This document shows positions 31,785-39,635 of a stretch of DNA of 64,000 nucleotides, piece by piece. The notes beneath the pieces were generated by a model. That model was not told the DNA's origin and ran no database searches. It saw nothing but the letters and a program-made list of their open reading frames with translations. This DNA is from Klenkia sp. PcliD-1-E (GTDB taxonomy: Bacteria > Actinomycetota > Actinomycetes > Mycobacteriales > Geodermatophilaceae). Within the stretch, counting starts at the first letter, position 1. Every line of letters starts with the position of its first letter. The DNA lies in contig NZ_JAMXRZ010000001.1 of NCBI RefSeq assembly GCF_024124375.1, positions 1 to 64,000 of the forward strand, in the 5' to 3' direction. A program made the position numbers and the translations under genes.

Positions 31785-34700
31785 TGCGCCGGTACTGGCC
31801 GCCGACCTCGAAGAAGGCGTCGCTGATCTGGCCCAGCGAGCAGACCCGGACGGCGTCCATCAGTGCGGCGAAGACGTTCCCGCCGTGCATGGCCGCGTCC
31901 TGCAGCGCCGCGAGGGCCGCGGGGGCCTCCGAGGCGTGCCGGGCGTGGAAGTCGGTGAGCCGCCGCAGCTGCGACTGCTTCTCCTCCTCCGTGGCCCGGG
32001 CCAGCTCGACGGTCTGCGGCGCCTCCTCGGCCGCGTGCGGGTCGAGGAAGGTGTTCACCCCGACGATGGGCAGCGAGCCGTCGTGCTTGCGGTGCTCGTA
32101 GAGCATCGACTCGTCCTGGATGCGGCCGCGCTGGTAGCCGGTCTCCATCGCGCCCAGCACGCCGCCGCGCTCGGCGATCCGGTCGAACTCGGCGAGCACG
32201 GCCTCCTCGACCAGGTCGGTGAGCTCGTCGACGACGAACGAGCCCTGCAGCGGGTTCTCGTTCATCGCCAGGCCCCACTCCTGGTCGATGATCATCTGGA
32301 TGGCCAGCGCCCGGCGGACCGAGTGCGCCGACGGCGTGGTGACCGCCTCGTCGTAGGCGTTGGTGTGCAGGGAGTTGGCGTTGTCGTAGATCGCGCACAG
32401 CGCCTGCAGCGAGGTGCGGATGTCGTTGAAGTCCATCTCCTGCGCGTGCAGTGACCGGCCCGAGGTCTGCACGTGGTACTTCAGCTGCTGCGCGCGGGGG
32501 TTGGCGCCGTAGCGCTCCTTCATCGCCACCGCCCAGATCCGGCGGGCGACCCGGCCGATGACGGTGTACTCGGCATCCATGCCGTTGGAGAAGAAGAAGC
32601 TCAGGTTGGGCGCGAAGTCGTCGATGTGCATGCCGCGGGCCAGGTAGGCCTCGACGTAGGTGAACCCGTTGGCCAGGGTGAAGGCGAGCTGGCTGATGGG
32701 GTTCGCCCCGGCCTCGGCGATGTGGTAGCCGGAGATCGAGACCGAGTAGAAGTTGCGGACCTTCTCGGCGATGAACCACTCCTGGATGTCGGCCATGCAC
32801 CGCAGGGCGAACTCCGTGGAGAAGATGCAGGTGTTCTGGCCCTGGTCCTCCTTGAGGATGTCGGCCTGCACCGTGCCGCGGACGTTGGCCAGCACCCACG
32901 CGCGGACCTCGGCCGGGTCCTCCTCGGGGTGGGCGGCCAGCCGCTGGTCGATCGCGGTGTTCAGGAACATCGCCAGGATCGCCGGCGCGGGACCGTTGAT
33001 GGTCATCGACACCGAGGTGGTCGGCGAGCACAGGTCGAACCCGTCGTAGAGCACCTGCATGTCCTCCAGCGTCGCGATGGAGACGCCGGAGGTGCCGACC
33101 TTGCCGTAGACGTCGGGGCGCGGGTCGGGGTCGCGGCCGTAGAGGGTGACCGAGTCGAACGCGGTCGAGAGCCGGGTCGCCGGCTGGCCCTCGCTCAGCA
33201 GCTGGAACCGGCGGTTGGTCCGGAACGCGTCGCCCTCGCCGGCGAACATGCGGGCCGGGGCCTCGCCGTCGCGCTTGAAGGGGAAGACGCCGGCGGTGTA
33301 GGGGAACCGGCCGGGCACGTTCTCGCTGCGCAGCCAGCCGACGAGCTGGCCGTGGTCGTCGGTGCGCGGCAGCGACACCCGCCGCACCTGGTTCCCGCTC
33401 AGGGTCTCCCGGGTCAGCGGGACGGCGATCTCCTTGCCCCGGACGGTGTAGGTGTAGGTGTCCCCGGAGTAGTCCTCGACGAGCTGCGGCCAGTCCTCGA
33501 GCAGGTGCACGGTGTCGGGCAGCAGGTCGATCTGCTCCGCGCGCGCCCGGGCGGCCTCGGCCGCGTCGCCGTCCAGCAGCTGTGCCGCCGTCCCCAGGTG
33601 CTGCCTGTCCCGGGCGGCCGCGGCCTGCTCGGCCGTCGTCCGGTGGTAGCCGCGCACCGTCTCGGCGACGTCGGCCAGGTACCGGGCCCGGGAGGACGGG
33701 ACGACGCTGGTCAGCCCGGTGGAGGCCATGACGTCGACGGTCGGCAGCACCCCGGTGGCCAGCGACAGGCCCTTCGCGCCGAGCAGCTTCTTCAGCTCCT
33801 GGAACAGCGCGGTGACGCCGTCGTCGTTGAACCGGGCGGCGCTGGTCCCGAAGACCGGCATGGTCTCCCAGCTCTGGCCGAACGCCTCGCGGTTGCGCAC
33901 CAGCTGGCGCGCGACGTCGCGGCGGGCGTCCTCGGCCCCGCGGCGCTCGTACTTGTTGACGGCGACGACGTCGGCGAAGTCGAGCATGTCGATCTTCTCC
34001 AGCTGCGACGCGGCGCCGAACTCCGGCGTCATCACGTACAGCGAGACGTCGGAGAACGGCAGGATCGCCGCGTCGCCCTGGCCGATGCCCGGGGTCTCCA
34101 CGACGACGAGGTCGAAGCCCGCGGCCTTGGTCGCGGCGATGACGTGGTCGAGGTGCTCGGGGACCTGGGCGCCGGCGGTGCGGGTGGCCAGCGAACGGAA
34201 GAAGGTGGAGCCGCGGTCGCCGGTCTCCAGGGCGTTCATCCGGATCCGGTCGCCGAGGAGCGCACCGCCACCGCGGCGGCGGGACGGGTCGACGGCGAGG
34301 ACGGCGATCCGCAGCTTGTCCTCCTGGTCCAGCCGCAGCCGGCGCAGCAGCTCGTCGGTGAGCGAGGACTTGCCCGACCCGCCGGTGCCGGTGATGCCCA
34401 GGACGGGGACGTGCCGCTGCGCCGCCTCCCGGGTCACCCGCTCGGCGAGCTCGGGGTCGGCGCCGGCCTCCAGCACCGTGATGGCGCGGGCGAGGGCGGC
34501 GGGGTCGCCGGTGAGGAGGGCCTCGACGTCCGGGCCGTCGGTGGTGAGGTCCACGTCGCAGGCGGCGATCAGCTCGTTGATCATGCCGGGCAGGCCGAGG
34601 CGCTGGCCGTCCTCGGGGGCGAAGATGCGCACCCCGCGGGAGCGCAGCAGCGCGATCTCCTCGGGGACGATGACGCCGCCGCCCCCGCCGAAGACCTGCA

Positions 34701-34977
34701 CGTGGCCGGCGCCGTGCCGCTCCAGCTCCTCCTTGAGGTAGCTGAAGTACTCGACGTGCCCGCCCTGGTAGGAGCTCAGCGCGATGCCCTGCGCGTCCTC
34801 CTCCAGCGCCGCCCGGACGACGGTGGCCACGCTGCGGTCGTGGCCGAGGTGCACCACCTCCGCGCCCTGGCTCTGCAGCAGCCGCCGCATGACGTTGATC
34901 GCGGCGTCGTGGCCGTCGAACAGGCTGGCGGCGGTGACGAAGCGGACGGGGTTCACGGGCACGTGCAGGTCGGCCAC
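31777..34977 (-). CDS. icmF: Fused isobutyryl-CoA mutase IcmF
   Basis: 1066 residues from GTG at 34977 with AGGAGG upstream. Three parts in order: B12-binding domain with DGHDAAINVM (His23); a MeaI-type GTPase with P-loop GITGTGGSGKSS (194-205); and a C-terminal mutase barrel (about 540-1060) with YGKVGTSGVSIATLEDMQ and GPAPAILAMFLNTAIDQ. It interconverts isobutyryl-CoA and n-butyryl-CoA with adenosylcobalamin, and the GTPase domain handles cofactor loading. This joins valine breakdown to butyrate and beta-oxidation. MarR is coupled behind it. Confidence 0.95.
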   Translation of the reverse strand: MADLHVPVNPVRFVTAASLFDGHDAAINVMRRLLQSQGAEVVHLGHDRSVATVVRAALEEDAQGIALSSYQGGHVEYFSYLKEELERHGAGHVQVFGGGGGVIVPEEIALLRSRGVRIFAPEDGQRLGLPGMINELIAACDVDLTTDGPDVEALLTGDPAALARAITVLEAGADPELAERVTREAAQRHVPVLGITGTGGSGKSSLTDELLRRLRLDQEDKLRIAVLAVDPSRRRGGGALLGDRIRMNALETGDRGSTFFRSLATRTAGAQVPEHLDHVIAATKAAGFDLVVVETPGIGQGDAAILPFSDVSLYVMTPEFGAASQLEKIDMLDFADVVAVNKYERRGAEDARRDVARQLVRNREAFGQSWETMPVFGTSAARFNDDGVTALFQELKKLLGAKGLSLATGVLPTVDVMASTGLTSVVPSSRARYLADVAETVRGYHRTTAEQAAAARDRQHLGTAAQLLDGDAAEAARARAEQIDLLPDTVHLLEDWPQLVEDYSGDTYTYTVRGKEIAVPLTRETLSGNQVRRVSLPRTDDHGQLVGWLRSENVPGRFPYTAGVFPFKRDGEAPARMFAGEGDAFRTNRRFQLLSEGQPATRLSTAFDSVTLYGRDPDPRPDVYGKVGTSGVSIATLEDMQVLYDGFDLCSPTTSVSMTINGPAPAILAMFLNTAIDQRLAAHPEEDPAEVRAWVLANVRGTVQADILKEDQGQNTCIFSTEFALRCMADIQEWFIAEKVRNFYSVSISGYHIAEAGANPISQLAFTLANGFTYVEAYLARGMHIDDFAPNLSFFFSNGMDAEYTVIGRVARRIWAVAMKERYGANPRAQQLKYHVQTSGRSLHAQEMDFNDIRTSLQALCAIYDNANSLHTNAYDEAVTTPSAHSVRRALAIQMIIDQEWGLAMNENPLQGSFVVDELTDLVEEAVLAEFDRIAERGGVLGAMETGYQRGRIQDESMLYEHRKHDGSLPIVGVNTFLDPHAAEEAPQTVELARATEEEKQSQLRRLTDFHARHASEAPAALAALQDAAMHGGNVFAALMDAVRVCSLGQISDAFFEVGGQYRRNV

Positions 34978-34999
34978 GGGTCCTCCTGGCGCAGATGCA

Positions 35000-35041
35000 T
35001 GGACGTCCAAGCAACCTACGCGCCGGTTGCTTGGACGTCCA
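35000..35041 (-). promoter_or_regulatory. 17-bp perfect inverted repeat over the probable icmF promoter
   Basis: Arms 35000-35016 and 35025-35041 are exact inverted copies around TACGCGCC. Each arm holds the palindrome TGGACGTCCA, the two copies starting 32 bp apart. On the minus strand TGGACG, a 17-base spacer and TAGGTT resemble -35 and -10 boxes inside the repeat. It can be an operator for icmF or a terminator hairpin for the gene ending at 35047. Confidence 0.6.
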
Positions 35042-35046
35042 CACAC

Positions 35047-35544
35047 CTAGGACCCGACAACCTGCGCGGCGAACGCGGCCGACCGGGCCCGCAGCGCCTC
35101 GATGCGCTCGGCGACGACCTGGTCGGCGACCGCCTCGATGCCGTCGCCGGCCTCGCTGCTCGTCGGGGGCCGCCGCACGTTGGTCGAGCAGGCCAGGTCG
35201 TCGCACAGCAGCACGCCGAGGGTGTTGCCGGCCCGACCCGACGCCCCGCCCCGGCGGGCGACGAACAGCCCCGCCCGCACGGTGAGCAGGTCCCGGCACC
35301 AGGTGCACAGGGCCTTCTTCCGCCGTCCGCCCGGCTCGGGGGTGCGCAGCAGGATGCCGACGGGTCCGTGGTCGAGCTCCAGCACGACGTAGGCGCGCAG
35401 CGGGGCCTTGGGGTCGCGCCAGCCCAGCAGGTCGAGGGAGTCCCACGGCTGGGTGGCGAGGTCGGGCAGGACGGCGTCGGCGGCCTCGCGGCGGGAGGCG
35501 TTGACGAAGGAGGAACGGATCTGCTTCTCGGTGAGGACGTGCAC
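35047..35544 (-). CDS. FBP-domain (EF-G-binding C-terminal treble-clef) protein
   Basis: 165 residues from GTG at 35544. N-terminal helical part (LTEKQIRSSFVNASRREA), then a Cys4 zinc-finger-like region CTWCRD … LCDDLACSTNVR. This matches FBP-type proteins similar to the zinc-binding end of FusB, which rescues EF-G from fusidic acid. A ribosome-related role is therefore plausible but not shown. An inverted repeat lies between it and icmF. Confidence 0.82.
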   Translation of the reverse strand: MHVLTEKQIRSSFVNASRREAADAVLPDLATQPWDSLDLLGWRDPKAPLRAYVVLELDHGPVGILLRTPEPGGRRKKALCTWCRDLLTVRAGLFVARRGGASGRAGNTLGVLLCDDLACSTNVRRPPTSSEAGDGIEAVADQVVAERIEALRARSAAFAAQVVGS

Positions 35545-35842
35545 GGCTGGCTCCGGTGCGGGAGGAGGGGTGGGGGTCGTCGTCCCGCCCCGGGCACGCT
35601 GCCGCACCGGCCCGCTCGGGGGCCGTCGATCGTGCGGGTCAGCGGAGCCGGACGCGGGTCCGGCTCGGGGTCGACCAGGCCATCGCGGCCACCTGCCTCC
35701 CCGCGGGTCCCCCCGCACACGTGCTCGTCCCGGACAGTCTCGACGCTACGCCCGCTGTCCACCCGGTTCCGATGATCACCCCGGGTGGGGCGCTGCCCCG
35801 TCGTCGCGCAGGTCGCATCTGAGCCGGGGTGATCATGGGTCG
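35545..35842. other. 298-bp intergenic region with palindromic copies
   Basis: No gene recognised. It should hold the FBP gene promoter. ATGATCACCCCGG at 35772-35784 and its exact inverse at 35824-35836 form a dyad with a 39-base centre. Confidence 0.5.
35772..35836. repeat. Inverted 13-bp arms of a TGATCACCCCGG element
   Basis: Perfect arms at 35772-35784 and 35824-35836, just before a small hypothetical gene. A third related palindrome lies beyond that gene at 36222-36238. Confidence 0.6.
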
Positions 35843-36205
35843 GTGCGCATCGACGTACCCGTCGTCCCGGACATCGGCTTGAGCTCGGCGACCCGACCAC
35901 CGGTGTCGGCTCGGCGGCTCTCGCAGAAGGTGATGCTGGTTCTGCTGTCGGGTCGCATGTGGGTACGCGACGGCGACGGGGCCCGCCGTGGCATCACCGG
36001 GCCGACCTGGGTCGTCTGGTACGTCGGCGAGGCCCTGGAGTACGGCACGGACGGTGACACCGTGCACTGGGTGGTCGGCCAGCGGACGGGGAGGCCCCCG
36101 GCCGGCCTGCCGCGCCCCGGTTCGCTGGTGCGGGTGGTGGACAGCGGCGGGGACGTCGTCCCCGCCGCGCTGATCCACCCGGGCCAGGTGCTGCCTCCGG
36201 GGTGA
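35843..36205 (+). CDS. Hypothetical protein
   Basis: 120 residues from GTG at 35843. Soluble, with predicted beta strands (KVMLVLLSGRMWVRDG, TWVVWYVGEALEYG, TVHWVVGQRTG, GSLVRVVDSGGDVVPAAL) and conserved-looking Trp residues. There is no signal or membrane segment. I recognise no family. It is flanked on both sides by copies of a GGGTGATCA-containing palindrome. Codon usage is GC3-rich like its neighbours, and no competing gene lies opposite. Confidence 0.55.
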   Translation: MRIDVPVVPDIGLSSATRPPVSARRLSQKVMLVLLSGRMWVRDGDGARRGITGPTWVVWYVGEALEYGTDGDTVHWVVGQRTGRPPAGLPRPGSLVRVVDSGGDVVPAALIHPGQVLPPG

Positions 36206-36221
36206 CATGACCGCGCTGGAC

Positions 36222-36238
36222 CCGGGGTGATCACCCGG
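36222..36238. repeat. Third copy of the TGATCA palindrome
   Basis: CCGGGGTGATCACCCGG, with GGGTGATCACCC fully palindromic, lies 16 bp after the hypothetical gene and 44 bp before the 3-hydroxyacyl-CoA dehydrogenase start. Confidence 0.6.
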
Positions 36239-36281
36239 GCGTGTGGCACGGTGGGCGGTACACGTCGAGCGAGGAGTGCCA

Positions 36282-37133
36282 GTGCAGCGGATCGCGGTCA
36301 TCGGTGGTGGGCAGATGGGGGCCGGCATCGCCGAGGTCAGCGCCCGGGCGGGGTGCGACGTCGTCGTCGTCGAGGCCGACGAGGCCGGGGCCGAGCGGTT
36401 CCGCGCCCGGTTGGAGAAGTCGCTGGCACGCGCGGCGAAGTCCGGCCGGCTGAGCACCGAGGACGCCGACGCCGCGCTGGCCCGGGTCGACGTCGCCACC
36501 TCGCTCGAGGGGGCCGTGCACGCCGAGCTGGTCATCGAGGCCGCGCCCGAGGTCGAGGCGCTCAAGCTGGACCTGTTCCGCGAGCTCGACGAGCTGCTGC
36601 CGCCGGAGGCGGTCCTGGCGTCGAACACCTCGTCGATCCCGCTGGTGAAGATGGCCAGCGTCACCAAGCGGCCGGACAAGGTCGTGGGCGTCCACTTCTT
36701 CAACCCCGCACCGGTGCTGCCGCTGGTGGAGGTCGTGGCCAGCCTGCTGACCAGCGACGCGACCCTCGCCGCGGTGACCGCGTTCGCCGAGGACCAGCTG
36801 GGCAAGACCACCATCCGGTCCAAGGACCGGGCGGGGTTCATCGTCAACGCGCTGCTCATCCCCTACCTGCTGAGCGCGATCCGGATGATGGAGAGCGGCT
36901 TCGCCTCCGCCGAGGACATCGACGCCGGCATGGTGCAGGGCTGCGCCCACCCGCAGGGCCCGCTCGCCCTGGCCGACCTCATCGGCCTGGACACCACGGC
37001 CGCGGTCGCGCAGTCGATGTACGAGGAGTTCAAGGAGCCCCTCTACGCCCCGCCGCCGCTGCTGCTGCGCATGGTCGACGCCGGCCTGCTCGGCCGCAAG
37101 ACCGGCCGCGGGTTCTTCCCTTACGAGCGGTAG
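36282..37133 (+). CDS. 3-hydroxybutyryl-CoA dehydrogenase
   Basis: 283 residues from GTG at 36282 with GAGGAG nearby. Rossmann start VQRIAVIGGGQMGAGIAEV (GxGxxG). The catalytic region includes SNTSSIPLVKMA and VGVHFFNPAPVLPLVEVV with the His-Glu pair, and the C-terminal domain ends GRKTGRGFFPYER. It oxidises 3-hydroxyacyl-CoA with NAD(P), working between hydratase and thiolase in butyrate/beta-oxidation. Its last 13 bp overlap the end of the pabBC gene on the other strand. Confidence 0.92.
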   Translation: MQRIAVIGGGQMGAGIAEVSARAGCDVVVVEADEAGAERFRARLEKSLARAAKSGRLSTEDADAALARVDVATSLEGAVHAELVIEAAPEVEALKLDLFRELDELLPPEAVLASNTSSIPLVKMASVTKRPDKVVGVHFFNPAPVLPLVEVVASLLTSDATLAAVTAFAEDQLGKTTIRSKDRAGFIVNALLIPYLLSAIRMMESGFASAEDIDAGMVQGCAHPQGPLALADLIGLDTTAAVAQSMYEEFKEPLYAPPPLLLRMVDAGLLGRKTGRGFFPYER

Positions 37134-38827
37134 ACCGCCGGCAGCCAGCCCCGCAGCGAGCTGACCAGCGCGATCTCCGCCCCGGGCAGGTCGGCCGGGG
37201 TGATCCGGCCCTCGACGAGGGTGCCGTCGGCGACCAGCCGGGCCCGCTCGACGCCGGGCAGGCACCCGCTGCCCAGCGGCGGGGTCACCCACGCACCGCC
37301 CCGCCGGACGGCGAGGTTGGCGCGGCAGCTCTCGGTGACCTCGCCGGCGGTGTTGACCAGCAGGACGTCGTCGGCGCCGGGGTGGCGGGCCAGCCGGGTG
37401 TCGTAGGGCGCCCGCAGGGTGGTCTTGTGGTGCGGCCACGGCGCGTGCTCGTCGACCGGTTCCTCGTCCAGCTCCAGCCGCACCGGGCCCGCGTACGGCG
37501 CGGGGAGCGGGAAGGTCTCGACGGTGGGCGTGCCGTCGCGGGCCACCGTCAGCCGGACCCGCCGGTCGCCGTCCAGGTCCGCCAGGGCCCGCTCCACCCT
37601 GGCCGGGTCGACGTCGAAGCCGAAGTGCGCGGCGGAGTCCAGCAGCCGGGCCCGGTGGCCGGGCCAGTGGTGCAGGCCCGCGGCGGTGTGCCGCATCGTC
37701 TCCAGGAGGGCGAACTCCGGGGGTGCTGCGGTGAGCACCCGGGTCTTGGTCAGGAGTTCGGCGTGCTCGGCGGCGGGGTCGGACGACCACGTGATGCCCC
37801 CGCCGGCGCCGTAGGCCGCCGTCCGGGTGTCCCGGTCGACGACCAGCGTGCGGATGGCGACGGAGAACCGGGCCTCGCCCGGGCCCACGAAGCCTACGGC
37901 GCCGCAGTAGACCCCGCGGGGTGCGGTCTCCAGCTCGGCGATGACCGCCATGGACGACGCCTTGGGCGCGCCGGTGACCGATCCGCAGGGGAACAGCGCG
38001 GTGACCAGGTCGACCAGTCCGGTGCCCGGCCGCAGGGTGGCCCGGACGTCGCTGGTCAGCTGGTGCACCGTCGGGTACCGCTCGGCGGCCAGCAGCCGGG
38101 TGACCTGGACGCTGCCGGTGACCGCGACGCGGGCCAGGTCGTTGCGCACCAGGTCGACGATCATCACGTTCTCGGCGCGGTCCTTGGTGCTGGCCAGCAG
38201 CGCGTCGCGGGCGGCGGCGTCCTCGGCGGTGGTGCGCCCGCGGGCCGCCGTCCCCTTCATCGGGCGCACGAGCACGTGGTCGCCGGTGCGGTGCAGGAAC
38301 AGCTCCGGGCTGGCGCTGGCGACGACGGCGGTGCCGGCGTCGAGGTAGCCGTTCCAGGCGCCGCGCTGGGCCAGGGCCAGGTGGGCGTAGGCGGCGAGGG
38401 GGTCGGCCGGGGCCGGTCCGCGCAGCCGGGTGGTCAGGTTGACCTGGTAGGTGTCCCCGGCGGCGATCCGCTCGCGGACGGCGGCCACCGCGGCGGCGTG
38501 CTGCTCCGGCGTCCAGTCGGGCACCCACGGGCCGGGCGGGGGAGTGCCCGCGGCCACCGGCGGGACGGCGCGGGGCGGGCCCTCGGTGATGCCGAACCAG
38601 AGCAGGTGGCCGTCCGGGTCGCGCGTGGTCAGGACCGGGTCCAGGCCGGGGGCGGCCTCGTAGGCGAGGAACCCCGCCGCCCAGCGGCCGGCGGCGGTGT
38701 GCGCCTCGACCTCGCGCAGCGCCGGGCCGACCTCGGCGGGTGTGCGGGCGACGACGACCGCGACCGGCGGGTCGAAGGCCAGGGCCGTGCCGGCGACGAG
38801 GTCGTCGAACCGCGCCCAGGTGCCCAC
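37121..38827 (-). CDS. Aminodeoxychorismate synthase component I fused to lyase (PabB-PabC)
   Basis: 568 residues from GTG at 38827. Residues ~1-350 are the chorismate-binding PabB domain (GDTYQVNLTTRL, ASPELFL, RPMKGTAARG, DRAENVMIVDLVRNDLARV, FPCGSVTGAPK). Residues ~355-568 are a class IV aminotransferase-type lyase (LLETMR, LARHPGADDVLLVNTAGEVTESCRANLAV). Together they turn chorismate plus ammonia into p-aminobenzoate and pyruvate for folate. The glutamine amidotransferase partner PabA is not in the window. Confidence 0.9.
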   Translation of the reverse strand: MGTWARFDDLVAGTALAFDPPVAVVVARTPAEVGPALREVEAHTAAGRWAAGFLAYEAAPGLDPVLTTRDPDGHLLWFGITEGPPRAVPPVAAGTPPPGPWVPDWTPEQHAAAVAAVRERIAAGDTYQVNLTTRLRGPAPADPLAAYAHLALAQRGAWNGYLDAGTAVVASASPELFLHRTGDHVLVRPMKGTAARGRTTAEDAAARDALLASTKDRAENVMIVDLVRNDLARVAVTGSVQVTRLLAAERYPTVHQLTSDVRATLRPGTGLVDLVTALFPCGSVTGAPKASSMAVIAELETAPRGVYCGAVGFVGPGEARFSVAIRTLVVDRDTRTAAYGAGGGITWSSDPAAEHAELLTKTRVLTAAPPEFALLETMRHTAAGLHHWPGHRARLLDSAAHFGFDVDPARVERALADLDGDRRVRLTVARDGTPTVETFPLPAPYAGPVRLELDEEPVDEHAPWPHHKTTLRAPYDTRLARHPGADDVLLVNTAGEVTESCRANLAVRRGGAWVTPPLGSGCLPGVERARLVADGTLVEGRITPADLPGAEIALVSSLRGWLPAVYRS

Positions 38828-38963
38828 CCGCTCATCGTCGCCGACGGGGTCCTAGAGCCGCGGCCGGGGGCGGCGCAGTGGCCAGCGGAACGGCGGTGTG
38901 CCCGGGCCTGCGGGCGGTACGGGGACGGGACGGCGTGGCGTGGTCATACCGCCACGGTCTCAC

Positions 38964-38985
38964 ACTTGCTTGTTCGCATGCAAGT
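38964..38985 (+). promoter_or_regulatory. Dyad ACTTGC-N10-GCAAGT before the tetR gene
   Basis: Perfect 6-bp inverted halves at 38964-38969 and 38980-38985, 24 bp before the GTG at 39009. Spacing and position fit a TetR autorepression operator. The divergent pabBC gene starts 137 bp away. Confidence 0.5.
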
Positions 38986-39008
38986 AACCACGATGCGACA
39001 CTGCGCGG

Positions 39009-39623
39009 GTGGTCGAGCAGGTCCGCCGGACTCAGCAGCAGCGCCGCGCCGAGACCGAGCGCCGGGTGGTGGACGCCGCCATCGCGCTGATCGCCGAGCG
39101 GGGATCGCGCGCGGTCACGCTCGCCGAGGTGGGGCAGGCCGCCGGGTACAGCCGCGGGATCGTGCACGCGCACTTCGGCAGCCGGGACCAGCTGCTGGCC
39201 GCCGTCGTCCGGGACGCGCAGCGCTTCGACGTCCCCGAGGTCGACGGGACCGGGCTGGACCGGCTGGCCGCCCTGGTCCGGGCCTACCTGCAGAACGTGG
39301 CGCTGCGCCGGCCGGCCATCGGGGCGTTCCTGCTGATGTGGGCGGAGTCGCGGGCCTCGGACCCGGTGCTCGGCCCGCTGTTCGCCGAGCGGGACCGGTC
39401 CTTCCGCGCCGACCTCGCCGCCGTCGTCCGGGACGGTGTGCAGGACGGGTCGGTGCGCCGCGACGCCGACCCGGAAGCGGTCGCCGTCCTGCTGCTCGGC
39501 GCGCTGCGGGGCATCGGCATGCAGCAGGCCGGGTCGGCCGGTGCCGTGGCCGGGGACGGGATGGTCGAGCAGACGGTCGCGGTGCTGGTGCAGGGCCTGG
39601 GCTCCGGGCCGCAACCGGCGTAA
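39009..39623 (+). CDS. TetR/AcrR family regulator
   Basis: 204 residues from GTG at 39009. N-terminal HTH AETERRVVDAAIALIAERGSRAVTLAEVGQAAGYSRGIVHAHFGSRDQLLAAVV, then a helical ligand domain with FLLMWAESRASDPVLGPLFAERD. A dyad lies upstream. Its TAA is part of the hexamer TAACGT that precedes the helicase gene by nine bases. The ligand is unknown; the nearest candidate targets are itself, pabBC and the helicase gene. Confidence 0.88.
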   Translation: MVEQVRRTQQQRRAETERRVVDAAIALIAERGSRAVTLAEVGQAAGYSRGIVHAHFGSRDQLLAAVVRDAQRFDVPEVDGTGLDRLAALVRAYLQNVALRRPAIGAFLLMWAESRASDPVLGPLFAERDRSFRADLAAVVRDGVQDGSVRRDADPEAVAVLLLGALRGIGMQQAGSAGAVAGDGMVEQTVAVLVQGLGSGPQPA

Positions 39624-39635
39624 CGTCCTCCGACC

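Noticed and set aside
31694-35446. A 1250-codon open frame overlapping icmF in another frame
   Set aside because: Low-complexity Arg/Pro/Gly translation with no motif, while icmF in the true frame is complete.
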